From positions 496,001-560,000 of the forward strand of contig NZ_JADCLL010000002.1 of NCBI RefSeq assembly GCF_015070375.1: 64,000 nucleotides of DNA, written 5' to 3'. The position numbers and the translations under genes were made by a program. Origin of the DNA: Nocardioides kribbensis (GTDB taxonomy: Bacteria > Actinomycetota > Actinomycetes > Propionibacteriales > Nocardioidaceae). Shown one piece after another: positions 19,196 to 27,936 of this stretch; the first letter of the stretch is position 1, and every line of letters starts with the position of its first letter. The notes under the pieces were generated by a model that was given only the letters and a program-made list of their open reading frames with translations, searched no databases and was not told the origin of the DNA.

Positions 19196-20416
19196 TCAGA
19201 CCTCGTTCGCCCGCAGGGCGACGGCGGCGGGGTCGAGGGTGGCGGGGTCGAGGACGGGCAGCGCGAGCCGCGCCCCGTCGGGGCCGGAGGTGCGGGGGGC
19301 GGGGCCGGGGTGCTCGGCCATCCACGCCATGACCGCCGCGGCGTCCTCGCGCCGGCCCTGCTCCACGAGCCACCCGGTCAGCCGGTGCACCGGCGGCAGG
19401 CCGGAGGCGGTCAGCGACGTGGGCCCGCGGCCGCCGGGGGCTCCCGCCCCCCACAGCGAGAGCACGCCGGAGCGCAGCAGCTCCCACCACGCGTCGTCGC
19501 AGCCGGGGATCTCGGTGAAGTAGCGGTGCAGGTCGCCGGCCAGCACGCGGTCGCGCATGACGTCGACCACCTCGCCCCCCGTCGCGGCCGGGGCGCCGGC
19601 CGCCCACTGCTCGACGCTGCGCAGCGAGTCGCGCTTGGTCGACCAGCGGTCGGTGAGGTCGGCCAGCGAGGAGCGCTGCTGGGTGATGGAGCTGCCGTCG
19701 GTGCGGATGCGCCAGTGGTAGACCACCTCGGGCAGCACGCTGATGCGCCGCGCGGCGAGGTAGGCCCGGGTCAGCGTGGGCTGGTCCTCGTAGCGCACCC
19801 CCTCGGGCCAGGTGAGGCCCGCGGTGTCCCAGAAGGCCCGTGACCAGAGCTTGTTCCAGGCGAAGACGTCGCCCATCAGCTCGGGCAGCTCCGCGATCCC
19901 GAGGGCGCGGCGCTCGCGGTGCAGCCGGCGCATCCAGGGCGGCTCGGTGAGCCGGCCGTCCTCCCAGCGCGCCACCGAGCCGGTGACCAGGTCGCTGTCG
20001 TCGCGCCGCAGGGCCTCGAGCATGGTGGCGTAGGCGTCGGGCGGCACGACGTCGTCGGAGTCGGCGAAGGCCAGCAGCGCGCCGGTGGCGTGGGCCAGGC
20101 CGGCGTTGCGGGCGGCGCCGAGGCCCTTGTTGGCCTGGTGCACGACGCGCACGCGGGCGTCCTGCTCGGCGTAGGCGTCGGCGACGGCGCCCGACCCGTC
20201 GGTGGAGCCGTCGTCGACGACGACCACCTCGAGCGCGCGGTGGCTCTGGGCCAGGACGCTGTCGAGGCAGGCGGGCAGGTAGGCGGCGACGTCGTGCACG
20301 GGCACGACCACGCTGATCACGGGACCGTCGGCCGGACCCTGGGCCGGACCCTCGGCCGGACCGTCTGCGGGACCGTCCGCAGGCCCGCGTCGGGGATCGC
20401 GTCGGCGCAGCCTCAC
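19196..20416 (-). CDS. Family 2 glycosyltransferase
   Basis: The 406-residue protein has a GT-A fold opening with VISVVVPVHDVAAYLPACLDS, the nucleotide-sugar region VVVDDGSTDGS, the metal-binding ADSDD, and a later VRYEDQPTLT acidic motif. It probably transfers a sugar to a cell-surface glycan or teichoic-acid-like polymer, but donor and acceptor are not evident. The start at GTG 20416 has TACGGT ending six bases upstream; the longer open frame would run through the divergent sulfotransferase. Its N-terminus carries a Gly-Pro-Ala-Asp repeat. Confidence 0.82.
   Translation of the reverse strand: MRLRRRDPRRGPADGPADGPAEGPAQGPADGPVISVVVPVHDVAAYLPACLDSVLAQSHRALEVVVVDDGSTDGSGAVADAYAEQDARVRVVHQANKGLGAARNAGLAHATGALLAFADSDDVVPPDAYATMLEALRRDDSDLVTGSVARWEDGRLTEPPWMRRLHRERRALGIAELPELMGDVFAWNKLWSRAFWDTAGLTWPEGVRYEDQPTLTRAYLAARRISVLPEVVYHWRIRTDGSSITQQRSSLADLTDRWSTKRDSLRSVEQWAAGAPAATGGEVVDVMRDRVLAGDLHRYFTEIPGCDDAWWELLRSGVLSLWGAGAPGGRGPTSLTASGLPPVHRLTGWLVEQGRREDAAAVMAWMAEHPGPAPRTSGPDGARLALPVLDPATLDPAAVALRANEV
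20323..20382 (-). repeat. Five 12-bp tandem units inside a glycosyltransferase gene
   Basis: Five imperfect in-frame units of 12 bp (GGACC at the start of each on the + strand) encode repeated Gly-Pro-Ala-Asp/Glu/Gln near the N-terminus, ahead of the GT-A fold. Confidence 0.8.
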
Positions 20417-20422
20417 GCGCCC

Positions 20423-20428
20423 ACCGTA
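20423..20428 (-). promoter_or_regulatory. -10 element TACGGT for leaderless glycosyltransferase mRNA
   Basis: Read on the minus strand, TACGGT ends six bases before GTG 20416. It forms a back-to-back pair with the opposite TAGGCT at 20449-20454. Confidence 0.45.
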
Positions 20429-20448
20429 GTGGCGGGCCCGATCGGCAG

Positions 20449-20454
20449 TAGGCT
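20449..20454 (+). promoter_or_regulatory. -10 element TAGGCT for the sulfotransferase-like gene
   Basis: TAGGCT ends eight bases before GTG 20463, consistent with a leaderless or near-leaderless transcript. Confidence 0.45.
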
Positions 20455-20462
20455 CCCCTCCC

Positions 20463-21617
20463 GTGACCGCCCTGCCTGACGCCACCGTGCCGCCCACCCC
20501 GGACCCCGCCGACCACCCGCGCAAGGTGCTCTTCGTCGCGGGCGCGGGCCGCAGCGGCACGAGCACGATGGCCGGCCTGATGCAGATCCTCGGCCTGCAC
20601 GTGCCCAAGCCGGAGGTCGTGCCCGACGAGACCAACCCCAAGGGCTTCGGTGAGCCGGCCTGGGCCGTCGAGCACCACACCCGCCTGCTGCGCGAGGCGG
20701 TCGTGCAGGTCAGCGACTCGCGACCCGACGCGTGGTTCGAGACCGGCCGCATCTCCACCCGCGAGCCCGAGCGGATCCGCACCGCCCAGTGGCTGGAGTC
20801 GCACTTCGAGGTGGCCAGCGAGCTCGTGGTCAAGGACCCCCGGCTGAGCTGGTTCCTGTCGCTGTGGCGGGTCGCGGCGATCCGCAGCGGCGCCACCCCG
20901 GTCTTCGCCACCATGCTCCGCCCGCCCGCGGAGGTGGTGGGGAGCAAGCAGAAGTACTACGCCAACCGGCTCGGCTCGGCCCACCTGGCCAGCTCCTGGC
21001 TCAACATGCTGCTCCACACCGAGCGCGCCACCCGCGAGTCCGTCGCCGACGGCGGTCGCGTCTTCGTGCGCTACTCCGACCTGCTCGACGACTGGACCCG
21101 CGAGACGATGCGCGTGGGCGAGCAGCTGCAGCTCCAGCACGTCCTGCACGCCACCAGCGAGCAGATCCGCGACGGCCACCGCTTCGTCGACCCCGGCCTG
21201 CGCCGCGTCACCCAGACCCTCGACGACCTCGCCCTGCCCCCGCGCCTGCACGAGCTCACCGCCGAGACCTGGTCGGAGCTCAACAAGCTCGCCGAGCCCG
21301 GCGGCGACCAGCCGGCCGTGCACGAGGCCCTCGACCAGCTGCGCCAGGGCTACACCGACCTGTACGCCGAGGCCGAGGCGATCAGCCGCTCCTCGGTCGT
21401 CGCCACGGAGCACCGGATGCGCCAGGGCGGTCGCGGCCCCGGTGGCGGCCAGGCCGGCCCCGGCGGCCAGGGCGGCCCCGGCGGCCCGAAGCCGGGCGAC
21501 GCGCCGGCCCCCGACGCCCCGGTGCGCGCCGCCGACCGGGTGCCCCACGGCCTGCGGGCGATGGTGCCGGCCCCGGTGCGCCGCGGGCTGCGCAAGGCCG
21601 CCGGCCGCGAGCGCTGA
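20463..21617 (+). CDS. Sulfotransferase-family protein
   Basis: The 384-residue protein starts with a P-loop-like phosphosulfate-binding motif VLFVAGAGRSGTSTMAGLM (about residues 22-40), the hallmark of PAPS-dependent sulfotransferases. Later segments (ELVVKDPRLSWFL and FVRYSDLLDDWTRE) fit the same family. The last 75 residues are a Gly/Pro-rich linker followed by a basic tail. It may sulfate a glycan made by the two neighbouring glycosyltransferases. The acceptor cannot be inferred from sequence. Confidence 0.75.
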   Translation: MTALPDATVPPTPDPADHPRKVLFVAGAGRSGTSTMAGLMQILGLHVPKPEVVPDETNPKGFGEPAWAVEHHTRLLREAVVQVSDSRPDAWFETGRISTREPERIRTAQWLESHFEVASELVVKDPRLSWFLSLWRVAAIRSGATPVFATMLRPPAEVVGSKQKYYANRLGSAHLASSWLNMLLHTERATRESVADGGRVFVRYSDLLDDWTRETMRVGEQLQLQHVLHATSEQIRDGHRFVDPGLRRVTQTLDDLALPPRLHELTAETWSELNKLAEPGGDQPAVHEALDQLRQGYTDLYAEAEAISRSSVVATEHRMRQGGRGPGGGQAGPGGQGGPGGPKPGDAPAPDAPVRAADRVPHGLRAMVPAPVRRGLRKAAGRER

Positions 21618-21627
21618 GGACCCCGCC

Positions 21628-22542
21628 GTGAACGCCATCCGCCACCCCGACGGCCTGCGCAACCTCGAGGGCCACGCCGACTTCGACATCACCTGGCCCT
21701 GGCACCGCCCCGACGGCCTGCGGGCCGGCTCCACCGCCGTGCTGCGCGTCAAGGACGAGGCCCGCGCCCTGCCCTTCGTGCTCCCGCCGCTGCTGCGTGC
21801 CTGCGACGAGGTGCTCGTGGTCGACAACGGGTCGACCGACGGATCCCCGGAGGTGGCCGCCGCGACCGCCGAGCGGGCCGGGCTGGGTCACCGGCTGCGC
21901 CAGGCGACGTACCCCTTCGCGGTCGCGCGCGCGGGCGCCGAGCACCTCGCCACCCACGAGCTCTCGGTGCACTCGCTGTCGTACTTCTACAACTGGTGCT
22001 TCGCCCAGGTCGCCACGCGCTACTCCTGGAAGTGGGACGGCGACATGGTCCTCACCACCGAGGGCGAGGTCTCGCTCGGCGACCTCGCCTGGCAGGTCGG
22101 CGACGTGCAGTCGATCATCCGCGTGCCGCGCCACGGGCTCTACCTCGACAGCGACTCCCACGGCTACCTCGACCTCGGCCTGCGCAACGCCGAGGAGTGG
22201 GGCTACCCCGTCGGTCCCGACTTCGTCTTCACCAAGGCCTTCGAGTGGGAGATCCGCTCGACCCCGGAGCAGTGCCGCTCGATCGGGCTGCCCCACGGGC
22301 TGTGCGTGGAGCTGAAGTTCCTCGACTCCGACGAGTTCGCCCACTGGACCGACCCCGAATCCTTCGCCACCAGCTTCCGCAACAAGCGCAAGCGTCGCGA
22401 GTGGGCGGTCTTCCAGTCGCTGCGCCAGGGCGTCGTGCCCGACGGAGTGCACGAGATCACCGCTCCCGAGGGCGTCCACATCGTCGACCACGTCACGCAG
22501 ACCTGGCTGCCGCGCGCGCCGCGCCCGCTCCAGGTCGGCTGA
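21628..22542 (+). CDS. Glycosyltransferase-like protein (GT-A fold)
   Basis: The 304-residue protein begins with a GTG 10 bases after the sulfotransferase stop. It has the family 2 pattern CDEVLVVDNGSTDGSPEVA, preceded by the RVKDEA segment usual in GT2 enzymes that read a nucleotide-sugar, and WDGDMV as the likely DxD metal site. Other conserved-looking parts (FVFTKAFEWEIRSTPEQ) suggest a distinct subgroup. Gene order suggests that it acts with the sulfotransferase on a cell-surface glycoconjugate; this is inference. Confidence 0.75.
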   Translation: MNAIRHPDGLRNLEGHADFDITWPWHRPDGLRAGSTAVLRVKDEARALPFVLPPLLRACDEVLVVDNGSTDGSPEVAAATAERAGLGHRLRQATYPFAVARAGAEHLATHELSVHSLSYFYNWCFAQVATRYSWKWDGDMVLTTEGEVSLGDLAWQVGDVQSIIRVPRHGLYLDSDSHGYLDLGLRNAEEWGYPVGPDFVFTKAFEWEIRSTPEQCRSIGLPHGLCVELKFLDSDEFAHWTDPESFATSFRNKRKRREWAVFQSLRQGVVPDGVHEITAPEGVHIVDHVTQTWLPRAPRPLQVG

Positions 22543-22608
22543 GACCCGCGCGCACGGCCTGTCGGCCAGGTCACACCCGATCGCCTTACCCCGCGAGGGC
22601 GGTCGGCG

Positions 22609-22734
22609 TAGATTCGTGGTGCATCTGACGAGCTCACCGTTCGGTACCCACCCCGGCCTCCCGACCCGCAGCCAGCACGACCGGCAGCGTGGCGACGGAG
22701 GTGGTCGGAGGGACTGAAACGAAAGGTCACGGTC
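22609..22734 (+). promoter_or_regulatory. Promoter and structured 5' leader of the DUF2520-panC-panD genes
   Basis: A TAGATT hexamer at 22609-22614 would give a leader of about 110 bases before ATG 22735. In the leader, CCTCCCGACC (22657-22666) can pair with GGTCGGAGG (22703-22711) with one bulge, enclosing a smaller stem. GAAAGG, the ribosome site, lies just downstream of the closing arm. I recognise no known riboswitch class. Confidence 0.4.
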
Positions 22735-23745
22735 ATGGTCACACCCGCGCACAGCCCTGCCCCCGGTCCCGACCCCACCCCGGTCGCCCCCGCACCCCGG
22801 CACCCCGCCGCGTCCACCACCGCCCCCCTCCGCATCGGCGTCGTCGGCGCCGGCCGGGTCGGTGCCGTGCTCGCCGCGCGGCTGCGCTCCGCCGGCCACG
22901 AGGTCGTCGCCGCCGCGGGGGAGTCGCCCGCCTCGCTCGAGCGCATCGCCACGCTGCTGCCCGGCGTCGCCGGCGCCAAGCCCACCGCGGTCGCCCGCGC
23001 CTGCGACGTCCTGCTGCTCACGGTGCCTGACGACATGCTCGACAACGTCGTCTCCATGCTCGCCGCCAGCGGCGCCCTGCGCCCGGGCCAGCACGTCGTG
23101 CACACCTCCGGCCGCCACGGGCTCGCGGTGCTCGCCCCCGCCGAGCGCGTCGGCGCCCGCGTGCTCGCGCTGCACCCCGCGATGACCTTCACCGGCACCG
23201 CCGTCGACCTCGAGCGGCTCTCCGGCTGCGTCCTCGGCGTGACCGCCGCGCCGGCCGAGCGCGCGATGGCCGAGCGCCTCGCCGCCGGTCTGGGCGGGCG
23301 GCTGATGAGCGTGCCCGAGGAGATGCGCACGCTCTACCACGCGGGCCTTGCCCACGGCGCCAACCACCTGGTGACGCTGGTCAGCGAGGCCATGGAGATG
23401 CTGGCCGCGGCCGGCGCCGACGACCCCGCCGGCACGCTGCGCCCGCTGCTCACCGCGGCGCTCGACAACGCCCTCGACCGGGGCGACGCCGCGCTCACCG
23501 GCCCGATCGTGCGCGGCGACGTCGGCACGGTGCAGGCCCACCTCGAGGACCTCGCCGCCAACGCCGCCCACACGCTCCCGTCGTACGTCGCGATGGCGCG
23601 CGCCACCCTCGACCGCGCGGTGGCCGACGCTCGCCTGCTGCCGCTGCGGGCCGTGAAGATCACCCGCGCGCTCGACGCGGCCCTCGCCGGGGCGCCGCAC
23701 GCCGAGCCGGCTCCACGCCGCCACCGCGCCGGGGACCCCCGGTGA
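22735..23745 (+). CDS. Rossmann-fold DUF2520 protein, candidate ketopantoate reductase-like
   Basis: This 336-residue protein has a Pro-rich N-terminus, then a Rossmann nucleotide motif [17 protein letters not shown] (about 34-50), and the region [15 protein letters not shown] typical of NAD(P)-dependent 6-phosphogluconate-like dehydrogenases, followed by a helical DUF2520 C-terminal domain ([15 protein letters not shown] onward). It overlaps panC by four bases, as the equivalent Rv3603c precedes panC. The family is unassigned; linkage suggests NADPH-dependent reduction of ketopantoate, but this is inference. Confidence 0.75.
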   Translation: MVTPAHSPAPGPDPTPVAPAPRHPAASTTAPLRIGVVGAGRVGAVLAARLRSAGHEVVAAAGESPASLERIATLLPGVAGAKPTAVARACDVLLLTVPDDMLDNVVSMLAASGALRPGQHVVHTSGRHGLAVLAPAERVGARVLALHPAMTFTGTAVDLERLSGCVLGVTAAPAERAMAERLAAGLGGRLMSVPEEMRTLYHAGLAHGANHLVTLVSEAMEMLAAAGADDPAGTLRPLLTAALDNALDRGDAALTGPIVRGDVGTVQAHLEDLAANAAHTLPSYVAMARATLDRAVADARLLPLRAVKITRALDAALAGAPHAEPAPRRHRAGDPR

Positions 23746-24758
23746 CCGCGCCCGGCACGACGACCGGCACCACCGCGACCACCACCGCGACCAGCACCGC
23801 GACCAGCGCCCGGCCCGGTCCCCCGACCGGGTCCGGGCCCGTCCTGGCCCGCGACCGCGCCGAGCTCGCCGCGGCGCTCGCCGGGGTGCGGGCGGCGGGG
23901 GAGCCGGTGGCGTTCGTGCCGACCATGGGCGCCCTGCACGAGGGCCACGCCAGCCTGGCCCGGCTCGCGCGCGAGCACGCCGGGGCCCGGGGGGCGGTGG
24001 TCGCCTCGGTCTTCGTCAACCCGCTGCAGTTCGCGCCGGGCGAGGACCTCGACCGCTACCCCCGCACGCTCGAGGCCGACCTCGAGGTCTGCGCCCGCGA
24101 GGGCGTCGACGTGGTCTTCGCCCCGTCGGCGGAGGAGATGTACCCCGGCTGGCCGCAGGTCCGCGAGCCGCAGGTGACGGTCGAGCCCGGCCCGCTGGGC
24201 TCGGTGCTCGAGGGCCGGACCCGTCCGGGCCACTTCCGCGGCGTGCTCACCGTGGTGGCCAAGCTGCTCGGCCTGGTGCGTCCCGACGTCGCCGTCTTCG
24301 GCGAGAAGGACTACCAGCAGCTCACGCTCGTACGCCGGATGGTGGCCGACCTGTGCCTCGGCGTGGACGTGGTCGGCGCCCCGACCCGGCGCGACGACGA
24401 CGGCCTGGCCCTCTCCAGCCGCAACCGCTTCCTCGAGCCCGACCACAGGCGCGCCGCCCTCGCCCTGAGCCGCGCCCTGCGGGCCGCGCAGGACGCGGCG
24501 GCGTCGACCGACCCGGCGCAGGCGGCCCCCGCCGCCCTGGCCGCCGCCCGCGCGGAGGTCGACGCCGAGCCCGGCCTCGACCTGGACTACCTCGTGCTCA
24601 CCGACCCCGACCTGGCCGACCCGCCCGCGCAGCCGGAGCCGGGCGCCCCCGCCCGCGTGCTGGTCGCCGCCCGCGTCGGCACCACCCGCCTCATCGACAA
24701 CCTCCCCCTCGCCCTCGGGCCGACCGGCCCGGGCCACCAGACCGCAGGAGCCTCCTGA
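23742..24758 (+). CDS. panC: Pantothenate synthetase
   Basis: PanC joins pantoate and beta-alanine using ATP. The 338-residue protein shows the family motifs [15 protein letters not shown] (with the HxGH nucleotide site), [28 protein letters not shown] and SSRNRFL. The first 35 residues are a Thr/Ala-rich tail partly encoded by 12-bp repeats and absent from most PanC proteins. The GTG start overlaps the DUF2520 stop; the stop overlaps the panD start as TGATG. Confidence 0.95.
   Translation: MTAPGTTTGTTATTTATSTATSARPGPPTGSGPVLARDRAELAAALAGVRAAGEPVAFVPTMGALHEGHASLARLAREHAGARGAVVASVFVNPLQFAPGEDLDRYPRTLEADLEVCAREGVDVVFAPSAEEMYPGWPQVREPQVTVEPGPLGSVLEGRTRPGHFRGVLTVVAKLLGLVRPDVAVFGEKDYQQLTLVRRMVADLCLGVDVVGAPTRRDDDGLALSSRNRFLEPDHRRAALALSRALRAAQDAAASTDPAQAAPAALAAARAEVDAEPGLDLDYLVLTDPDLADPPAQPEPGAPARVLVAARVGTTRLIDNLPLALGPTGPGHQTAGAS
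23769..23804 (+). repeat. Three 12-bp tandem units in panC
   Basis: Three near-identical 12-bp units (ACCACCGCGACC, last copy with AGC at its start) encode Thr/Ser-Thr-Ala-Thr repeats in the N-terminal tail of PanC. Confidence 0.75.
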
Positions 24759-25177
24759 TGCTGCGCACCATGATGACCAGCAAGATCCACCGCGCGACCG
24801 TGACGCAGGCCGACCTGCACTACGTCGGCTCGGTCACCGTCGACGAGGACCTCCTCGACGCCGCCGACCTGCTGCCCGGCGAGCTGGTCCACATCGTCGA
24901 CATCACCAACGGCGCGCGCCTGGAGACCTACACCATCGCCGGCGAGCGCGGCTCGGGCGTGCTCGGCATCAACGGCGCCGCGGCCCGGCTCGTGCACCCC
25001 GGCGACCTGGTCATCCTCATCGCCTACGGCCAGATGGAGACCGCCGAGGCCCGCACCCACCGGCCCCACGTGGTCTTCGTCGACGCCGACAACAAGATCC
25101 TGGCCACCGGCTTCGACCCGGCCGAGGCCGTCGCGGGCTCCGGTCTGGTCCGCGGCGACACCGTGGCCGGGCGCTAG
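24758..25177 (+). CDS. panD: Aspartate 1-decarboxylase
   Basis: PanD makes beta-alanine from aspartate for pantothenate. The 139-residue proenzyme contains the self-cleavage site YVGSVTVD, where the Gly-Ser bond breaks to give the pyruvoyl cofactor, and the motif [21 protein letters not shown]. The product is of normal size. The second Met (MMTSKIH) is a possible alternative start, but the ATG at 24758 overlaps the panC stop and is preceded by CAGGAG. It completes the beta-alanine branch next to panC. Confidence 0.96.
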   Translation: MLRTMMTSKIHRATVTQADLHYVGSVTVDEDLLDAADLLPGELVHIVDITNGARLETYTIAGERGSGVLGINGAAARLVHPGDLVILIAYGQMETAEARTHRPHVVFVDADNKILATGFDPAEAVAGSGLVRGDTVAGR

Positions 25178-25180
25178 CCT
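25175..25180 (+). promoter_or_regulatory. -10 element TAGCCT for leaderless nadB
   Basis: TAGCCT overlaps the panD stop codon and ends six bases before ATG 25187, so nadB could start its own leaderless transcript. Confidence 0.45.
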
Positions 25181-25186
25181 TCGACG

Positions 25187-26986
25187 ATGCCCGACGCGCC
25201 CGCCCGACCCGCAGCCCAGCCCGGCGCCCAGCCCGGCGCCCAGCCCGGTGGTCTGCCCGGCCGCCTCGCCGCCCCCGCCCCGGGGTGGACGACGCGGGCC
25301 GACGTGGTGGTCATCGGCTCCGGCATCGCGGGCCTGACCGCCGCGCTGCGGCTCAAGGACCGGGTCGAGAAGGTCCTGGTCGTCACCAAGGACGTGCTCG
25401 CCGCGGGCTCGACGCAGTGGGCCCAGGGCGGCATCGCCGCGGCCCTCGGCCCGGGCGACACCCCCGCCGAGCACGAGATCGACACCCTGGTCGCCGGGGC
25501 GGGCGCCTGCGACGCCGAGGCCGTGCGCGCGCTGGTGACCGAGGGGCCGGAGGCCGTGCGCGAGCTGATCGCGCTGGGCGCGCAGTTCGACCACGCCCCC
25601 GACGGCGAGCTGTCGCTGACCCGCGAGGGCGGTCACCACCGCGACCGCATCGCCCACGCGGGCGGCGACGCGACCGGTGCGGAGATCCAGCGGGCGCTGA
25701 TCGCCGCGGTCGCGCGGGCCCCGGAGATCGAGGTGGTCGAGCACGCGCTGGCCGTCGACCTGCTGCTCGACGGGCCCGTCGGCAGCGGCGGCGTGGCGGG
25801 CGTCACGCTGCACGTGATGGGCGAGGGCCAGCGTGACGGCGTGGGTGCCGTGCGCTGCCGCGCGGTGGTGCTGGCCAGCGGCGGCCTGGGCCAGGTCTTC
25901 TCCCAGACCACCAACCCGGCGGTCTCCACCGGCGACGGCACCGCCCTGGCCCTGCGAGCCGGGGCCCGGCTGCGCGACCTGGAGTTCGTGCAGTTCCACC
26001 CCACCGTCATGTACCTCGGGCCGCACTCGCTGGGCCAGCAGCCGCTCATCTCCGAGGCCGTGCGCGGCGAGGGCGCCGTGCTCGTCGACGGCGCGCCCGA
26101 GGACGGCGGCACGGCCTTCATGCGCGGCGTGCACGAGCTGGCCGACCTCGCCCCGCGCGACGTCGTGGCCAAGGCCATCACGCGCCGCATGCACGAGACC
26201 GGCCGCGCCCACATGTGGCTCGACGCCCGCCACCTCGGCGAGGACCCCGACGACCCGGCCGCCGTCGCCCGCTTCTGGGAGCGCCGCTTCCCGACCATCC
26301 TGGCCACCGCCCGCTCCCACGGCGTCGACCCCGTCACCGACCTGATCCCGGTCGCCCCGGCCTGCCACTACGCCTCGGGCGGCGTCGCCACCGACCTGTG
26401 GGGCCGCACCGACGTGCCGGGCCTCTACGCCACCGGCGAGGTCGCCTGCTCCGGCGTGCACGGCGCCAACCGCCTGGCCTCCAACTCCCTGCTCGAGGGC
26501 CTCGTCTTCTCCCGCCGCATCGCCTCGGTGCTGCCCGGTGAGCTGCGCGGCTGGAGCGAGCCGCTCGACCCCGCCGACGACGGCCGCGCCCCCGGCCTGG
26601 TCGACGCCGCCGTGCGACCCCGCCTGCAGGAGACGATGACCGCCCGTGCCGGGGTGCTGCGCAGCGCCGCCGGCCTCACCGCCGCCGCCGAGGAGGTGGC
26701 CGCCCTGGCCGCCGAGCCGGCGACCGCCGTCGACGTCGCGGCCTGGGAGACCACCAACCTGGTCACCCTCAGCACGGCGCTGGCCGGGGCGGCGCTGCTG
26801 CGCGAGGAGACCCGCGGCTCGCACTGGCGCGAGGACTTCCCCGAGCGCGACGACGCCCGCTGGGCCGGCCACGTCGACGCCACCCTGCGCGAGGGCGTGC
26901 TCGCCCTGCGCCACGTGCCGGCCCCCGCCACCGACCCCGCGGCGGGTCCCACCCCCGCACCCGTGACCACCGGAGGACCGCGATGA
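25187..26986 (+). CDS. nadB: L-aspartate oxidase
   Basis: NadB oxidises aspartate to iminoaspartate for quinolinate synthesis. The 599-residue flavoprotein has the FAD motif VVVIGSGIAGLTAALRL (about 37-53), the STQWAQGGIAAALGPGD segment, REGGHHRDRIAHAGGDATG of the active site, and ASGGVATDLWGRTDVPGLYATGE. An N-terminal Ala-Gln-Pro-Gly repeat precedes the fold. The nadA partner is not in the window, so quinolinate synthase must lie elsewhere. The gene overlaps nadC by four bases. Confidence 0.95.
   Translation: MPDAPARPAAQPGAQPGAQPGGLPGRLAAPAPGWTTRADVVVIGSGIAGLTAALRLKDRVEKVLVVTKDVLAAGSTQWAQGGIAAALGPGDTPAEHEIDTLVAGAGACDAEAVRALVTEGPEAVRELIALGAQFDHAPDGELSLTREGGHHRDRIAHAGGDATGAEIQRALIAAVARAPEIEVVEHALAVDLLLDGPVGSGGVAGVTLHVMGEGQRDGVGAVRCRAVVLASGGLGQVFSQTTNPAVSTGDGTALALRAGARLRDLEFVQFHPTVMYLGPHSLGQQPLISEAVRGEGAVLVDGAPEDGGTAFMRGVHELADLAPRDVVAKAITRRMHETGRAHMWLDARHLGEDPDDPAAVARFWERRFPTILATARSHGVDPVTDLIPVAPACHYASGGVATDLWGRTDVPGLYATGEVACSGVHGANRLASNSLLEGLVFSRRIASVLPGELRGWSEPLDPADDGRAPGLVDAAVRPRLQETMTARAGVLRSAAGLTAAAEEVAALAAEPATAVDVAAWETTNLVTLSTALAGAALLREETRGSHWREDFPERDDARWAGHVDATLREGVLALRHVPAPATDPAAGPTPAPVTTGGPR
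25214..25249 (+). repeat. Three 12-bp tandem units in nadB
   Basis: Three copies of GCCCAGCCCGGC (last base of copy three differs) encode Ala-Gln-Pro-Gly repeats near the N-terminus of NadB. Confidence 0.85.
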
Positions 26987-27933
26987 GCAGCCACGAGACC
27001 GCGACCCGACCCGGCACCCTCCCGGGCCTCACGCCGTACGACGAGCTGCCGGGGCCGCTCCTGGCCGAGCTGGCCGAGGCGGGTCTCGACCCGCGTGCGG
27101 TGCACGACGCGGTCGTCGCGGCGCTGGCCGAGGACCTGCCCGGCGGCGTGGCCGCGGGCGACGTCACCTCGACGGCCACCATCCCCGCCGAGGCCCGCGG
27201 CGAGGGCGACTTCGGGGCACGCCACGCCGGCGTGGTCGCCGGCCTCGGCATCGCCGAGCTGGTCTTCCGTCTCGTCCTCGGCGACGCCGTCGAGGTCACC
27301 CGTCGCGTGCCCGACGGCACCCGGGTCGCCCCCGGCGACGTCGTGATGAGCGTGGCCGGCCCGACCCGCGGCCTGCTCACCGCCGAGCGCACGGCGCTCA
27401 ACTACGCCAGCCACCTCTCCGGCGTCGCCACCGCCACCGCGGCGTGGGTCGACGCCCTCGAGGGCACCCGCGCCCGCGTGCTCGACACCCGCAAGACGCT
27501 GCCGACCTACCGCGCCCTGCAGAAGTACGCCGTGCGCTGCGGCGGCGGGGTCAACCACCGCATGTCGCTCACCGACATGGCGATGGTCAAGGACAACCAC
27601 GTCGTGGCCGCCGGCGGCGTCGTGCCGGCCTACCGCGCCGTGCGCGAGGCGCACCCCGACCTGCGCGTCGAGGTCGAGGTCACCGACCTCGACCAGCTGC
27701 GCGAGCTGCTGGAGGCCGGCTGCCGCGAGATCCTGCTCGACAACATGGACGACGCCACGATGGCCGAGGCCGTCCGGCTCACCGCCGGCCGCGCCACCCT
27801 CGAGGCCTCCGGCGGGCTGACCCTCGCCCGCGCCCGCGCGGTCGCCGAGACCGGCGTCGACTTCATCTCCTCCGGCGCGCTGACCCACTCGGTCGCGGTC
27901 TTCGACCTCGGGCTCGACCTCCGGGACGTCTGA
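26983..27933 (+). CDS. nadC: Nicotinate-nucleotide pyrophosphorylase (carboxylating)
   Basis: NadC turns quinolinate and PRPP into nicotinate mononucleotide. The 316-residue enzyme contains DTRKTLPTYRALQKYAVRCGGG, NHRMSLTDMAMVKDNH and the C-terminal EASGGLTLARARAVAETGVDFISSGALTHS, the usual substrate-binding set. An N-terminal extension of about 30 residues is low in complexity. The ATG overlaps the nadB stop, and coaX follows three bases after its own stop, giving a panC-panD-nadB-nadC-coaX run of cofactor genes. Confidence 0.95.
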   Translation: MSSHETATRPGTLPGLTPYDELPGPLLAELAEAGLDPRAVHDAVVAALAEDLPGGVAAGDVTSTATIPAEARGEGDFGARHAGVVAGLGIAELVFRLVLGDAVEVTRRVPDGTRVAPGDVVMSVAGPTRGLLTAERTALNYASHLSGVATATAAWVDALEGTRARVLDTRKTLPTYRALQKYAVRCGGGVNHRMSLTDMAMVKDNHVVAAGGVVPAYRAVREAHPDLRVEVEVTDLDQLRELLEAGCREILLDNMDDATMAEAVRLTAGRATLEASGGLTLARARAVAETGVDFISSGALTHSVAVFDLGLDLRDV

Positions 27934-27936
27934 GCC

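Noticed and set aside
18609..21827. Very long open frame on the minus strand (over 1000 codons) across the transporter and glycosyltransferase region
   Set aside because: It runs antisense to well-supported genes, is low in complexity with Arg/Gly/Ala bias, and arises from GC-rich codon position effects.
24759..25186. A nadA gene expected beside nadB
   Set aside because: No quinolinate synthase-like frame with its three Cys is present anywhere in 22735-28943.
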